Source of the DNA: Deltaproteobacteria bacterium
GTDB taxonomy: Bacteria; Myxococcota; B64-G9
Length of the DNA: 64,000 nucleotides
NCBI GenBank assembly: GCA_019314375.1
Contig: JAFCZJ010000057.1
Location: 1 to 64,000 of the forward strand
Direction: 5' to 3'
In this document: positions 36,084 to 45,203 of the stretch, one piece after another
How the letters are laid out: the number at the start of each line of letters is the position of its first letter
Numbering within the stretch: position 1 is the stretch's first letter
Made by a program: the position numbers and the translations under genes
Notes under the pieces: generated by a model
Told to the model about the DNA's origin: nothing
What the model saw: the letters and a program-made list of their open reading frames with translations, nothing else
Database searches by the model: none

Positions 36084-37883
36084 GTGACTGAAAAAATTGC
36101 CGGTTACATTCTGGAAAAGAAAATTGCCCGGGGCGGTATGGCCGAGGTTTTCCTGGCCAGCAAAGAGGGTCCGGAAGGTTTCAAAAAACAGGTCGCCATC
36201 AAGCGCATCCATGAACATTTGACCGACCACGCGGGTCTCAAGACCATGTTTTTGGACGAGGCACGGCTGGTCGCCCAGCTGAGTCATCCCAACATCGTCC
36301 AAATCTTCGACATGGGCCAGGCCGGTGATCGCTTGTTTCTGGCCATGGAGTTCATCGACGGATTGGATCTGGCCCGGATACTCAATCAATGCGAAGCCAA
36401 GGGCAAAAAGCTCCCTTTCGAAATCGCGGCACATCTGACGGCCGAAGTCAGCCTCGGCCTGGACTATGCCCATGAATTCGTGGACCAGGACGGTCAACAT
36501 TTAAACATCATCCACCGAGACATCAGCCCGCAGAACATCATGGTAACCCACGAGGGCGTCGTAAAAATCGTCGACTTCGGCATCGCCAAAGCCGCCTCCA
36601 ATTTGTACAAAACCAAGACGGTTTCCATGAAGGGCAAACTCCAGTACATGTCCCCGGAGCAGATCAAGGGCCATGTCGCCATGGATCGGCGAACGGACGT
36701 CTATTCCACCGGCGTCGTCCTCTATCAAATGCTCACCCATCAGGTACCCCACAAGGCACCAAGTGACATCACCCTGATGAAAACCATCGTGACCTCCAGG
36801 GCGCCCGATCCAAGAGAACTCACGCCCGACACGCCGGCGGAATTGGCGCGAATCGTCAACCATGCCCTGCAGCGAGACCGGGACAAGCGATACCCAAGCA
36901 GCCGTGAGTTGAGATCAGATCTAACGCGCTTTCTGAACCAGAAAAACGAATCAATCGACACATATGTCCTCAAAGAATTCCTGCAGAATCTGGCCCATTC
37001 TGAAGAACCCCAGGCCCAAGACAGCGACAAAAAAACCGCAGACAAGGTCACGGCACCCATCAAGAGGACGACGCCTCTTTCATCGGGAAAAAAAATCGCA
37101 GCCAAAAATTTGACAACCTGGATGCTTGCGGCATTTTCCGTGGTCGCCTTCGGCATCGGATTCTTCGTGCTGTTTGGGCACGAAGGCGAGGAAACCACGC
37201 CTTCCGTAAACCCATCGGCGCAACCCGATCCGGCTTGGGAAAAGAGGGCAGCGCTACGCACTCAAGAAAAGAAAGAAAAACTGCTGAAGTTATTTTTTTC
37301 CCGCCTGAATCAGGGTCGCCGATTTGCCGAGGATGCAAGCCTTCTTCACCAGGCGCTGCAAGAGCTCCAGGAAGCACAAAAAATCGCAAAAGAAATCGAC
37401 ATAGACGAATCGATTCAAACTGAAATCCAAACTCTGCTGGACAAGACCCGCAAATCCCTGAAGAAGAGAGACCAGCAGCAACAAGAACAAGCGGCCCTGG
37501 CCTTGGACAAAAAGAACAAACGAGACCTACAGACCGCCCGCGAACAGCAGAACCAGCTAAACATTAAAAAGAAAATTCAGAAACAACGGTCATCGCAGAA
37601 ACGCAAAAGCAACAAGGTGCTCAGCCTCGAAATTCGCGCCCAGGGCATACGATTCTATAAAGAAAAGAACATGCCGAGGGCCATCACCGCCTTCCATAAG
37701 GCCCTGAAGCTGAACCCCTCGGACTCTGAATTGCTCAGGTCGTTGGGCTCAGCTTACGCTGCATCAGGCAACGCACCAAAGGCCTTTGCTTACTACAATA
37801 AATTCATCACCCAATGCCCAACCTGCAGTCATGCGCCTGGAGTGAGATATATCCTCAGGAAATACAATCAGAAAACGAAATAA
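36084..37883 (+). CDS. Ser/Thr protein kinase with membrane helix and TPR-containing C-terminal domain
   Basis: A 599-residue kinase from the GTG at 36084. The start is chosen because the copy at 37888 begins at the same residue with ATG (AEKIAGYILEKK). Kinase features are complete: ARGGMAEVF loop, VAIKR Lys, HRDISPQN, VDFGIAK, MSPEQ. A basic linker leads to one membrane helix (WMLAAFSVVAFGIGFFVLFG). The outer part is highly charged, with a long coiled-coil-like stretch, and ends in a TPR-like pair (ALKLNPSDSELLRSLGSAYA). It probably signals from the envelope to cytosolic targets that are unknown. It lies in a kinase cluster and is divergent from the WD40 kinase. Confidence 0.88.
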   Translation: MTEKIAGYILEKKIARGGMAEVFLASKEGPEGFKKQVAIKRIHEHLTDHAGLKTMFLDEARLVAQLSHPNIVQIFDMGQAGDRLFLAMEFIDGLDLARILNQCEAKGKKLPFEIAAHLTAEVSLGLDYAHEFVDQDGQHLNIIHRDISPQNIMVTHEGVVKIVDFGIAKAASNLYKTKTVSMKGKLQYMSPEQIKGHVAMDRRTDVYSTGVVLYQMLTHQVPHKAPSDITLMKTIVTSRAPDPRELTPDTPAELARIVNHALQRDRDKRYPSSRELRSDLTRFLNQKNESIDTYVLKEFLQNLAHSEEPQAQDSDKKTADKVTAPIKRTTPLSSGKKIAAKNLTTWMLAAFSVVAFGIGFFVLFGHEGEETTPSVNPSAQPDPAWEKRAALRTQEKKEKLLKLFFSRLNQGRRFAEDASLLHQALQELQEAQKIAKEIDIDESIQTEIQTLLDKTRKSLKKRDQQQQEQAALALDKKNKRDLQTAREQQNQLNIKKKIQKQRSSQKRKSNKVLSLEIRAQGIRFYKEKNMPRAITAFHKALKLNPSDSELLRSLGSAYAASGNAPKAFAYYNKFITQCPTCSHAPGVRYILRKYNQKTK

Positions 37884-37887
37884 ATCA

Positions 37888-38055
37888 ATGGCTGAAAAAA
37901 TTGCCGGTTACATTCTGGAAAAGAAAATTGCCCGGGGCGGCATGGCCGAAGTTTACCTGGGCAGCAAAGAGGGTCCAGAGGGCTTCAAAAAACAGGTCGC
38001 CATCAAGCGCATCCATGAGCATTTGACCGCCGCGTTGCGGACCATGGGCCTGTAA
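37888..38055 (+). pseudogene. Ser/Thr kinase N-lobe remnant
   Basis: Begins ATGGCTGAAAAAATTGCCGG, then copies nearly base for base the first 48 codons of the kinase at 36084 (glycine loop and VAIKRIHEHLT included). It then decays (AALRTMGL) to a TAA at 38053. With 55 codons and no catalytic loop it cannot be a kinase. It starts four bases after the kinase above and ends just before the next kinase. It looks like the left end of a duplicated kinase gene, most of which was lost. Confidence 0.8.
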
Positions 38056-38101
38056 TGATATCATGTCTCCCACTCGCAATGGCCCCCAAGCCAGGACGGA
38101 C

Positions 38102-40270
38102 ATGGCCGAAGAAGAAAAACTGCCGAGGCAATTCGGCAAATACCACCTGATCGAACAAGTCGCCACCGGCGGCATGGCCGAATTGTACCGTGCCAAACTT
38201 TACGGCGCCGGCGGTTTTGAAAAAGACCTGGCGATCAAGAAGGTCCTGCCCCACTTGTCGCGGCAAAAATCCTTCGTGCAAATGTTCTTGGACGAGGCCA
38301 TCATCACGGTCACCTTGAGCCACGGCAACATCGTTTCAGTCCAGGACTTTGGTCAGCTGGATGATGAGTACTTCCTGGTCATGGAGTTTTTGGACGGAGT
38401 GGATCTCCAAGCCTTGCTGGATCGAGGTCTCGAGTTGGGCGAGGCCTTTCCGCCCGAATTGGCGGCCTTGATCGCCAGCGAGGTCTGTCGGGGTTTGGAC
38501 TATGCCCACGGCAAACTGGACTCAGACGGCGAAATGCTGAACATCGTGCACCGGGACATCAGTCCGCAAAACGTGCTGGTCACCTTTGAAGGCCAGGTCA
38601 AAATCGTGGACTTCGGCATCGCCAGGGCAGCCAGCCGCATTACCTCCACCCAGGCGGGCATCGTCAAGGGCAAAGTCAACTACATGGGCCCGGAGCAACT
38701 TACCGGCACGGGCGTGGACAAACGCACGGATATTTTCGCCCTGGGCATCTGCCTCTACGAGATGCTCACCAACGAGCGCCCCTTTGATGGCGATACGCCC
38801 CAGGAGACCCTGGCCCTCATCAGCCAGGGCAAATTCACGCCGGCCCACAAGCTCAACAAAAAAGTCCACCGCAAGCTCTCCGCCGTGGTGAGCAAGGCCT
38901 TGGAGAGCAACCCCAAAAAACGCTACCAGCGGGCCGGCAAGATGGCCGCGGCCCTCTCCAAGTTCCTGCACTCTACTGATGCCTATCCCTCCACCTCGGA
39001 TCTGGCGGCCTTCGTGCGCCAACGCTTGCCCGAATGCAAACCTCGGGTCCACGCGCCCACGCCCGAGCCGATAAAAACACCGGCGGCTCTTCCCGTCGCC
39101 TCCCCGGCAGGCCCCCACGCAGCCGTGTCGAAGTCCGCGCCCGTGTCGCAGCCCGCGCCCGTGTCGCAGCCCGCGCCCGTGTCGCAGCCCGCGCCCGTGT
39201 CGCAGCCCGCGCCCGTGTCGCAGCCCGCTGCCGTGTCGAAGACTGCGCCCCGCCAGGCACAGCCGACCCCTGCTCCGGCCGACAACTTCCCTGTGGCCGC
39301 GGCCACAAAGGACGTCCTGCCGAAGGTGGCGGACCTGGTGGATGAGCCTGTGGTGGTGGACGGCGAGGCCGTGAGTTTCGGCATACTGGACCTACCCAAG
39401 GACTACGTCTTCGAAGAACGTTCCCTTGCAGAGGCCCTGGAGGCCCCGGAGTCGACAGAAGATAACATCCCCACCGACAAGGCCCAACCCAAAGTGGATC
39501 TGCACGCAGCCACCAAAATGCAGGGCAGCCTGCCGAAACCCGCCCAAGCCAAAGTGGACCTCCACGCGGCCGCCCGGATGTCGGACGCCGCAACTCCTGC
39601 CCCGCAAACGCCTGTGCCCGAGGCCAAGGGCCCCTCCTTCAAACCGGACACAGACGAGTGGAGCATGGGTGGAGAGCCCTCGGGGTCTGATTTTGACGAT
39701 GGACCCACCTTGAAGATACCAGGCAGCCCCAAAACAGGCCTCTGGATCTTTCTGGTCGCGGTACTGCTGGCAGGTGGAGGCGCGGCCTTCTGGCACTTCG
39801 ATCCCATGGATCTATTTGCCAAGGAAGTCCCGGTCGAAAGCGAAATCGAGCCTCGGGTCGATGTCCAACCCGCGCCTCAGGTCGATGTCCAACCCGCGAC
39901 CCAGGTCGATGTCCAACCCGCGACCCAGGTCGAGGTCAAACCCGCGCCCAAGGTCGAGGTCAAACCCGCGCCCAAGGTCGAGGTCAAACCCGCGCCCAAG
40001 GTCGAGGTCAAACCTGTACCCAAGAAAATCCGACCGCGTCCCCGGCCTGCCTTCTCGGGCCCCAAGGGAACCCTCAAGCTGACGACTTCAACGCCGGCCA
40101 AGGTCTACCTCAACCGACGAAAATACCTGGGCTCGACCCCCAACCTGGAGGTCAAGTTACCTGCAGGCAGCCACACGCTCATCCTTAAAAACAAAGAGTT
40201 GAAGATCAACAAGAAGATTCGGGTGCGCATCGAAGCGGATCAGACACACACGCTCAAGGTGGACCTATAG
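38102..40270 (+). CDS. Ser/Thr protein kinase with PEGA-like C-terminal domain
   Basis: A 722-residue kinase from the ATG at 38102; 38063 is possible. Kinase motifs are intact: ATGGMAELYRAK, LAIKK, HRDISPQN, VDFGIAR, MGPEQ. The juxtamembrane region carries an 18-bp repeat (SQPAPV) and other Ala/Pro-rich sequence. A membrane helix (GLWIFLVAVLLAGGGAAFW) comes next, then a 24-bp repeat linker (VDVQPA, VEVKPA). The C-terminus is a PEGA-type domain (TLKLTTSTPAKVYLNRRKYL), known in envelope proteins of this group. It converges on the PEGA-repeat gene with two bases between stops. A likely sensor kinase; the signal is unknown. Confidence 0.88.
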   Translation: MAEEEKLPRQFGKYHLIEQVATGGMAELYRAKLYGAGGFEKDLAIKKVLPHLSRQKSFVQMFLDEAIITVTLSHGNIVSVQDFGQLDDEYFLVMEFLDGVDLQALLDRGLELGEAFPPELAALIASEVCRGLDYAHGKLDSDGEMLNIVHRDISPQNVLVTFEGQVKIVDFGIARAASRITSTQAGIVKGKVNYMGPEQLTGTGVDKRTDIFALGICLYEMLTNERPFDGDTPQETLALISQGKFTPAHKLNKKVHRKLSAVVSKALESNPKKRYQRAGKMAAALSKFLHSTDAYPSTSDLAAFVRQRLPECKPRVHAPTPEPIKTPAALPVASPAGPHAAVSKSAPVSQPAPVSQPAPVSQPAPVSQPAPVSQPAAVSKTAPRQAQPTPAPADNFPVAAATKDVLPKVADLVDEPVVVDGEAVSFGILDLPKDYVFEERSLAEALEAPESTEDNIPTDKAQPKVDLHAATKMQGSLPKPAQAKVDLHAAARMSDAATPAPQTPVPEAKGPSFKPDTDEWSMGGEPSGSDFDDGPTLKIPGSPKTGLWIFLVAVLLAGGGAAFWHFDPMDLFAKEVPVESEIEPRVDVQPAPQVDVQPATQVDVQPATQVEVKPAPKVEVKPAPKVEVKPAPKVEVKPVPKKIRPRPRPAFSGPKGTLKLTTSTPAKVYLNRRKYLGSTPNLEVKLPAGSHTLILKNKELKINKKIRVRIEADQTHTLKVDL
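39124..39243 (+). repeat. 18-bp in-frame tandem repeat (SQPAPV linker)
   Basis: About six copies of an 18-bp unit with near-perfect identity (GTGTCGCAGCCCGCGCCC core) in the cytosolic linker of the PEGA-type kinase. Confidence 0.9.
39855..40022 (+). repeat. 24-bp in-frame tandem repeat (VDVQPA/VEVKPA linker)
   Basis: Seven 24-bp units encode eight-residue repeats between the membrane helix and the PEGA domain. The first three are acidic (VDVQPAPQ type), the last four basic (VEVKPAPK), so charge switches along the linker. Confidence 0.9.
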
Positions 40271-40272
40271 TA

Positions 40273-42123
40273 CTACCAGGAGCCCTGGTAACCGATGCAG
40301 CCACCGCCTTCGGGCAGTATCCCCCAAACCAATCCACTCCTCATTCCCTCGGGGCCTGTCAAATCCACTTCCACCTCGGGCTCGCTCAAAAACAAATACG
40401 CGCTCAGGCCCGCGATGGCAACGCCCGCGCCCAGGCCGACCCATCCACCCAGGAAAAGATCCGAAGCCTTGGCGTCCAAGTCGTTGTACTTGTCCTGGTT
40501 GATCTGAGTGGGTACCCGCAACCACTCCAAATAGGCATCGTTCGCATCCTTGTCCACGCTCAGGCCCACGCCCAAGAAGGCAAGGCCGGCCACCACCCCG
40601 ACCCCGGCCAGACCAGCCGTAGTCCAGGCGAAGATGCGCCTGATGCTCATGGGTGCCGCGGCCTTCGCGCTGGCGTCGGTGCCCAGCAAATCCGCTCCAT
40701 CTTCAGGTCGTTTCAAGTCGGCCAGCTTGGTCTTGACCACCGGTTCTTTCTGCTCAGGCGAAAAGAAAACCGACCGCATGGGTTGTTCGATGTGCAAGCC
40801 CACTTTGCTGGCCTGCTTGTAGCGCACCTCCACCCAACCCAACAAATCCTTCTTGCCCAATTTCGCTTCGATCACATGGGGCCCGACAGGCAATTCAAGC
40901 TTGAGGGGTGCCTTGCCCCTGGCTTTGCCATCCACACGAATGGCCGCACCCTTGGGAATGGAATCAATCGCGAGCGTACCCATGTGACCTGGCAATTTCA
41001 GGGTCAGGTCTTTGTTGCGCCCCTTTTTCACCCTCACACGCTTCTCGGCAAAACCGTGGTCCTCGTCACTGGCCCCAGCCCGAACCAAACGATATCCAGG
41101 GGCCAGCTTGAGCAACAAAGGCGCATAGCCCAGGTCCATTCCGTCCACCAACACGAAACCGCCAGGGGGATCGGTGCGGAGCAACAATTTACCGTGGGCC
41201 GACTTTAGCTTGACCGTGATCTGCGCCGTCTTGCCAGGCTTGGTGTGCAAGGTCTGCTTGTGGGTCTGGTACAAAGGATGAGTCAAACGAAGTGCGTGCT
41301 TGCCCACGGGCGTCCGCTCAATCCTCAGAGGCGTGGGACCCAAATCGATACCATCCAGCCAAAGGATGGCCCCGGCCGGCTCACTCGCAATCTCGATCGC
41401 GGCATAGCGCGGCCTGGGCTTAAGCGTCAGATTCAGCTGCTGACCTTTGCGAATGTTGAACTTCTCGACCGCCGTGACGTGATCCGGAAACTCCGCACGG
41501 GCCTCGTGCTTGCCGCCATCCACTTTCATCCAGTCGATGGGGCCTAAGCCCAGCTTCTTGCCATCCAGGGTGATGATGGCCTCGGCTGGCTCGGCGCTCA
41601 GACTCAACATGGCCACGTTGCTCTTGAGCTTGAACTCCAGGCTTTCGGTCTTGCCCTTGCGGATGTTCACTTTTTTGGTCTCGGTCTCAAACTCGCTCAT
41701 CTCCACGGAAACGGTATGTCTTCCCTTCCCGACGAGCTGGCGCTCCACCGGGGTCTTGCCCAGGACCTTGCCGTCCACCCGCAGCAATGCCCCGGAGGGC
41801 TCGCTCTTGACAGTCAGAAAACCAAAATTCTCACGCAGCTTGACTTTGACCGGCGTGACTTCCCCCAGCCTGACCATCACGCGCCTGGATGCGTCTTTGT
41901 AATGAGCCTTGAAGACACGCACCCGATGTTTGCCACAAAGCACGTCCTTCAAAGTGGCCGGCGTAACTTCTTTGCGCAGAACCCCGTCCACCTCGATGCT
42001 GGCGCCTGCCACGGCCCCGGCCTCCACCTGCAACCAACCCGTACATTTGGGCGGAGTCTGAGCCCGGGCAGAAAAAGCTATCGAAAAAACCCCCGCCATC
42101 AACAAGCAAGTGAATGCTCGCAA
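40273..42123 (-). CDS. PEGA-repeat envelope protein
   Basis: I chose the TTG at 42123: GGAGGT lies six bases upstream and it gives a clean signal peptide (MRAFTCLLMAGVFSIAFSARA). The remaining 590 residues hold about six PEGA-type repeats, with recognisable pieces such as SEPSGALLRVDGKVLGKTPV and SEPAGAILWLDGIDLGPTPL. Near the C-terminus two hydrophobic segments surround a charged loop (VDKDANDAYLEWL). PEGA domains are extracytoplasmic beta modules of unknown ligand. The gene converges on the PEGA-type kinase, which may recognise the same structure, but that is speculation. Confidence 0.8.
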   Translation of the reverse strand: MRAFTCLLMAGVFSIAFSARAQTPPKCTGWLQVEAGAVAGASIEVDGVLRKEVTPATLKDVLCGKHRVRVFKAHYKDASRRVMVRLGEVTPVKVKLRENFGFLTVKSEPSGALLRVDGKVLGKTPVERQLVGKGRHTVSVEMSEFETETKKVNIRKGKTESLEFKLKSNVAMLSLSAEPAEAIITLDGKKLGLGPIDWMKVDGGKHEARAEFPDHVTAVEKFNIRKGQQLNLTLKPRPRYAAIEIASEPAGAILWLDGIDLGPTPLRIERTPVGKHALRLTHPLYQTHKQTLHTKPGKTAQITVKLKSAHGKLLLRTDPPGGFVLVDGMDLGYAPLLLKLAPGYRLVRAGASDEDHGFAEKRVRVKKGRNKDLTLKLPGHMGTLAIDSIPKGAAIRVDGKARGKAPLKLELPVGPHVIEAKLGKKDLLGWVEVRYKQASKVGLHIEQPMRSVFFSPEQKEPVVKTKLADLKRPEDGADLLGTDASAKAAAPMSIRRIFAWTTAGLAGVGVVAGLAFLGVGLSVDKDANDAYLEWLRVPTQINQDKYNDLDAKASDLFLGGWVGLGAGVAIAGLSAYLFLSEPEVEVDLTGPEGMRSGLVWGILPEGGGCIGYQGSW

Positions 42124-42293
42124 AACCGCACCTCCCAGTGTTGGGCCATTCTCACCTCGCCTTCCCGGGCTGTCAAATCCCTGAATCCACATTGTGCCCT
42201 GACGGCACACCTCTGGTGCCGAGAATCACGTTCCCGGCCCTTTTTACCGCCCTGAAATTGAGTTTTCCCAAACATTGCAGCAACAAAGAAACC

Positions 42294-42310
42294 TGGCACA
42301 CGGCTTGCTT
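42294..42310 (+). promoter_or_regulatory. Sigma-54 type promoter (-24/-12)
   Basis: TGGCAC (42294-42299), five bases, then TTGCTT (42305-42310) match the sigma-54 consensus TGGCAC-N5-TTGC exactly. It lies in the 297-base divergent gap and points at the gene starting 42421, with a leader of about 100 bases. An enhancer-binding protein would be required; no such gene is in the window. No other signal is evident in this gap. Confidence 0.62.
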
Positions 42311-42420
42311 CATACCGAGGCGGAGCGTACAGCCGGAATTCATCAGGGATCAGTTCGCGGCCACAAAGGCCGCCAAGGGATAGCTGCGCCCTGTGTGCCG
42401 GCAGAAAAAGGAGGCTAGTT

Positions 42421-43602
42421 ATGGGGAACAAAATCATCGTCTCTCTGTTCATCGGCCTGGGCCTCGCCCTGGTCACCGCGGCTCAGACCGAAGCGGCCCA
42501 AAAACCACCCCCCACCCGAGTCTGCGTCGAAGTCATCACCCAGTACACGCCCCCGGTCGTCCAAATACCGGCAACCAAGCAGCCCGCCAAAGACGGCCTC
42601 GATGCGCTAATCCTCAAAAAAACCGAGCCTGAGCCCGAGCCACAGGCCGATCCCGAGCCCGGCCTGTGGCCCGGCGCGGACTTCCTGCCCATGGGCCAGA
42701 CCGCCGAGAGTTACCTGAAGCGACTGATGGAGCACTTCATCACCCACGAGCAAGGCTATGCCGCGGTCAACGACAACTGCATGCAGACCCTGCGGGTGGA
42801 ACTCTATCCACTGGATGTGGGCTGGACGGTCTTTGCCCGCTACAGCGGCCACGAAAGAGAAGAGCGTGTCGAGAAACTGCATCCGGACGAGTTGAGCCGT
42901 TTCGCGGAAAGAGCCGTCCTGGCGCTTCTACACGATGCGCCGATCTCGGGAAGCATCAAACGAGACACGGTCTTGCGCGCGGACAGCCAGCGCAGCACCC
43001 GCACCATCAAGGGTGCCCACCATTTTCTTCTGGGCCTTGGCACCAAGCTGCGTGGCGGCATGTTCGAAACAGCCCTCAGAGACACCAACAACGCGGATTA
43101 CGGATCCACCAACAATACGCTTCGGCTCTTTTTCCCCATGAGCCTGGAAATGGGTTATCGAGGGAAGTTCGAAAACTGGGGCATCGAGACAAAAGCAATT
43201 CTGGATATCGGCACATCAAAAACAGCAAGCCGTCACAATGTCGAGGGCGGACACATCGACTACGGCGGCGGGGTGGGCCTGCAACTACACTTCCTGCGCT
43301 ACATGAACCCCAGAGGTCTGCACTCCTTCTACCTGGGCGCCGGCGCCACATTCGAGTTTTTGTGGTTTTCCGCGATCAAAGCCGACGGCCTCCGGGAAAA
43401 CAGCGATCGCTCGAATCTTTTTGGGGGAGGCCTGGATGTGGATCTGATCTTCGGCGTGGAGTTCATGCGGGCCTCTTCCGTGCAGTTCTTCCTCCAGGGT
43501 GAGTTCATCCTGCCGGCTTACGGATTGGACAATGAAGACAACCACGGCCGGCTGCACACCTGGATGCCCGGGCTGGGCATCAAACTTGGCATGTTGTTTT
43601 GA
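42421..43602 (+). CDS. Secreted protein with predicted outer-membrane beta-barrel C-terminus (paralogue A)
   Basis: A 393-residue protein with a strong AAGGAGG site and a signal peptide (MGNKIIVSLFIGLGLALV). The N-terminal 170 residues form a soluble domain with CVEV, a Pro/Glu repeat linker and LRVELYPLDVGWTVF. The second half alternates hydrophobic and polar residues with many aromatic and Gly positions and ends in LGIKLGMLF with a terminal Phe, as outer-membrane barrels do. The next gene has the same layout. It lies behind the sigma-54 promoter. I recognise no named family. Confidence 0.65.
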   Translation: MGNKIIVSLFIGLGLALVTAAQTEAAQKPPPTRVCVEVITQYTPPVVQIPATKQPAKDGLDALILKKTEPEPEPQADPEPGLWPGADFLPMGQTAESYLKRLMEHFITHEQGYAAVNDNCMQTLRVELYPLDVGWTVFARYSGHEREERVEKLHPDELSRFAERAVLALLHDAPISGSIKRDTVLRADSQRSTRTIKGAHHFLLGLGTKLRGGMFETALRDTNNADYGSTNNTLRLFFPMSLEMGYRGKFENWGIETKAILDIGTSKTASRHNVEGGHIDYGGGVGLQLHFLRYMNPRGLHSFYLGAGATFEFLWFSAIKADGLRENSDRSNLFGGGLDVDLIFGVEFMRASSVQFFLQGEFILPAYGLDNEDNHGRLHTWMPGLGIKLGMLF

Positions 43603-43620
43603 TCCGACAGGGATGTCGCC

Positions 43621-44547
43621 ATGCGTTCTCTGATTTTTTGGGTCGCGGTCTTTTTGCTGGTCGGCATCCCCTTGCCGGCCTCGGCCGAGGTAACGATTTG
43701 CCTTGAGGTGCAGGCCGAGCCCGAAGAACTAGAGAACCTCTCCAAGTTGGTGCGCACCGAACTCGCTCGCCACCCCAGCCACCGTCTGGTGGAGCGCGAT
43801 TGCCAAGTGCATCTGGTTGTCGAACTTTTTGAAGTGGCGAAGGCCAAGGTGCTTACCCTTCGCATCGACGACAACGTGCCCATGCGTCTTCGCATCGACA
43901 ACCCCAATGATCTCATCAAAGACCTGACCGACGGCCTCAGCCTGGTCTTAGACAACGATCCCGTCCGCCTGAACCGCGACATCGCCCACATGAGCCTCCT
44001 GGAACGAGCAGCCCACAGCGTACTTCAGCAAGGCAACACCAATTGGCACTTTGAACTCTTTCAGGCGGTCAGCCGCACGGAATCCGGCGCGGCATTTGCG
44101 CCCGGCGGGGCCTTCGCCATGAGCCGCGGCGCGAACCACGCACAGGTGATGGCCCGAGTCTATGCGGCCGGCTTCCCCGGCGGTCTACAAGGAGACGCAC
44201 GAGTACTCCGGGTCATGGCCGGTGCCGATGTGGGCGCAGCCTGGGAATTCGACGCCCGCTCAGCCTTTTCCTTCTATGTCGGTGCCGGAATCGGCCTACG
44301 ATATGTCCGCTACGAAGGCCTGCTAAGACCAACAGACCCCGGTTCAGATGAAAGCTTCAACGCAATTTTAGGCGGATTTACTCTGCGAGCCGGCCTCCGC
44401 ATGTTCCGCACCACCGACTTCGACTTGGACATCTACGCCGCCGCCTTCATCCCCCTCCACCCCGCCGTCGACGTAGACAGCCTGCTCTTCGGCGAAGACG
44501 GCCTCTACACCCCCAGCGGGCAAGTTGGAATCGGCATTGGGTTCTAG
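43621..44547 (+). CDS. Secreted protein with predicted outer-membrane beta-barrel C-terminus (paralogue B)
   Basis: A 308-residue protein with signal peptide MRSLIFWVAVFLLVGIPLPASA. The N-terminal domain resembles that of the preceding protein (VTICLEVQAE, then CQVHLVVELFEVAK). The C-terminal half has beta-barrel features and ends VGIGIGF with a terminal Phe. It starts 18 bases after paralogue A and is probably in the same sigma-54 transcript. The two may form a pair in the outer membrane. Function is unknown. Confidence 0.62.
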   Translation: MRSLIFWVAVFLLVGIPLPASAEVTICLEVQAEPEELENLSKLVRTELARHPSHRLVERDCQVHLVVELFEVAKAKVLTLRIDDNVPMRLRIDNPNDLIKDLTDGLSLVLDNDPVRLNRDIAHMSLLERAAHSVLQQGNTNWHFELFQAVSRTESGAAFAPGGAFAMSRGANHAQVMARVYAAGFPGGLQGDARVLRVMAGADVGAAWEFDARSAFSFYVGAGIGLRYVRYEGLLRPTDPGSDESFNAILGGFTLRAGLRMFRTTDFDLDIYAAAFIPLHPAVDVDSLLFGEDGLYTPSGQVGIGIGF

Positions 44548-44603
44548 ATCTCGCTTGCGCGGCTCGCGTGCCTGTGATGCACTATGGGTCAATTGGAGGT
44601 TCC

Positions 44604-45203
44604 ATGTCCGACACCTGCATCTTGCTAGAGACCAAACCCCTCTTCATCCACCAACTCTGGGCCGCCCCCCGGGCCCGACGCTCTTATGAACTCAAAAACG
44701 AAGAGGGCAAGCTGGTGGGTCGGGCCAATGAGGAAATCAGCCCGAAACGCCGTTTGCTGCCCAGGATAGGCAGGCCTAGCCCCCGGCCTTTTTTGGTCGA
44801 GCTCCTGAACGAAAAGGCTCAGCTGCTCCTCACCTTGGAGCGACAAATTTCCTTCCGCCAAGATCGAATGAGGGTCACCAACCCCCAGGGAGAGCTATTG
44901 GGCAACATCCAACTGCGCCTGCCCCTCTGGGGCGACAAATGCATGCGCGTTGAAAACCCCCAAGGCGTGCTGCTTGCGCGGATGATGGCAAAAAATTTCC
45001 GTGAGCCCTGCCTCATCGACGACCCCAGAGGCAACCGACTGGGCGAACTCACCCAACAATGGGCCGGCCTGGGCCGAGAGCTGCTGGGCAACGACGACGA
45101 CTACCTGCTTCACTGGGCGGAAGAAACCGAACCCCAAGCCAACACCAAACGCCTGGTGCTGGCCGCGGCCCTGGCATTCGACTTGATATTCAGGGATCCC
45201 TGA
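44604..45203 (+). CDS. Scramblase/LURP-one-related protein
   Basis: A 199-residue protein with GGAGG before the ATG at 44604. Its beta-rich sequence has repeating elements such as NPQGELLGNIQLRLPLWGD and NPQGVLLARMMAKNF, then a late hydrophobic helix (LVLAAALAFDLIF). This pattern fits the phospholipid scramblase / LURP-one tubby-like fold, in which a beta barrel surrounds a hydrophobic C-terminal helix. Bacterial members are uncharacterised and I cannot assign a substrate. It overlaps the end of the convergent lipoprotein gene by 14 bases. Confidence 0.6.
   Translation: MSDTCILLETKPLFIHQLWAAPRARRSYELKNEEGKLVGRANEEISPKRRLLPRIGRPSPRPFLVELLNEKAQLLLTLERQISFRQDRMRVTNPQGELLGNIQLRLPLWGDKCMRVENPQGVLLARMMAKNFREPCLIDDPRGNRLGELTQQWAGLGRELLGNDDDYLLHWAEETEPQANTKRLVLAAALAFDLIFRDP

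Noticed and set aside
44368-44592. Small minus-strand frame behind the second barrel gene
   Set aside because: It is antisense to the barrel strands with no start signal or similarity.
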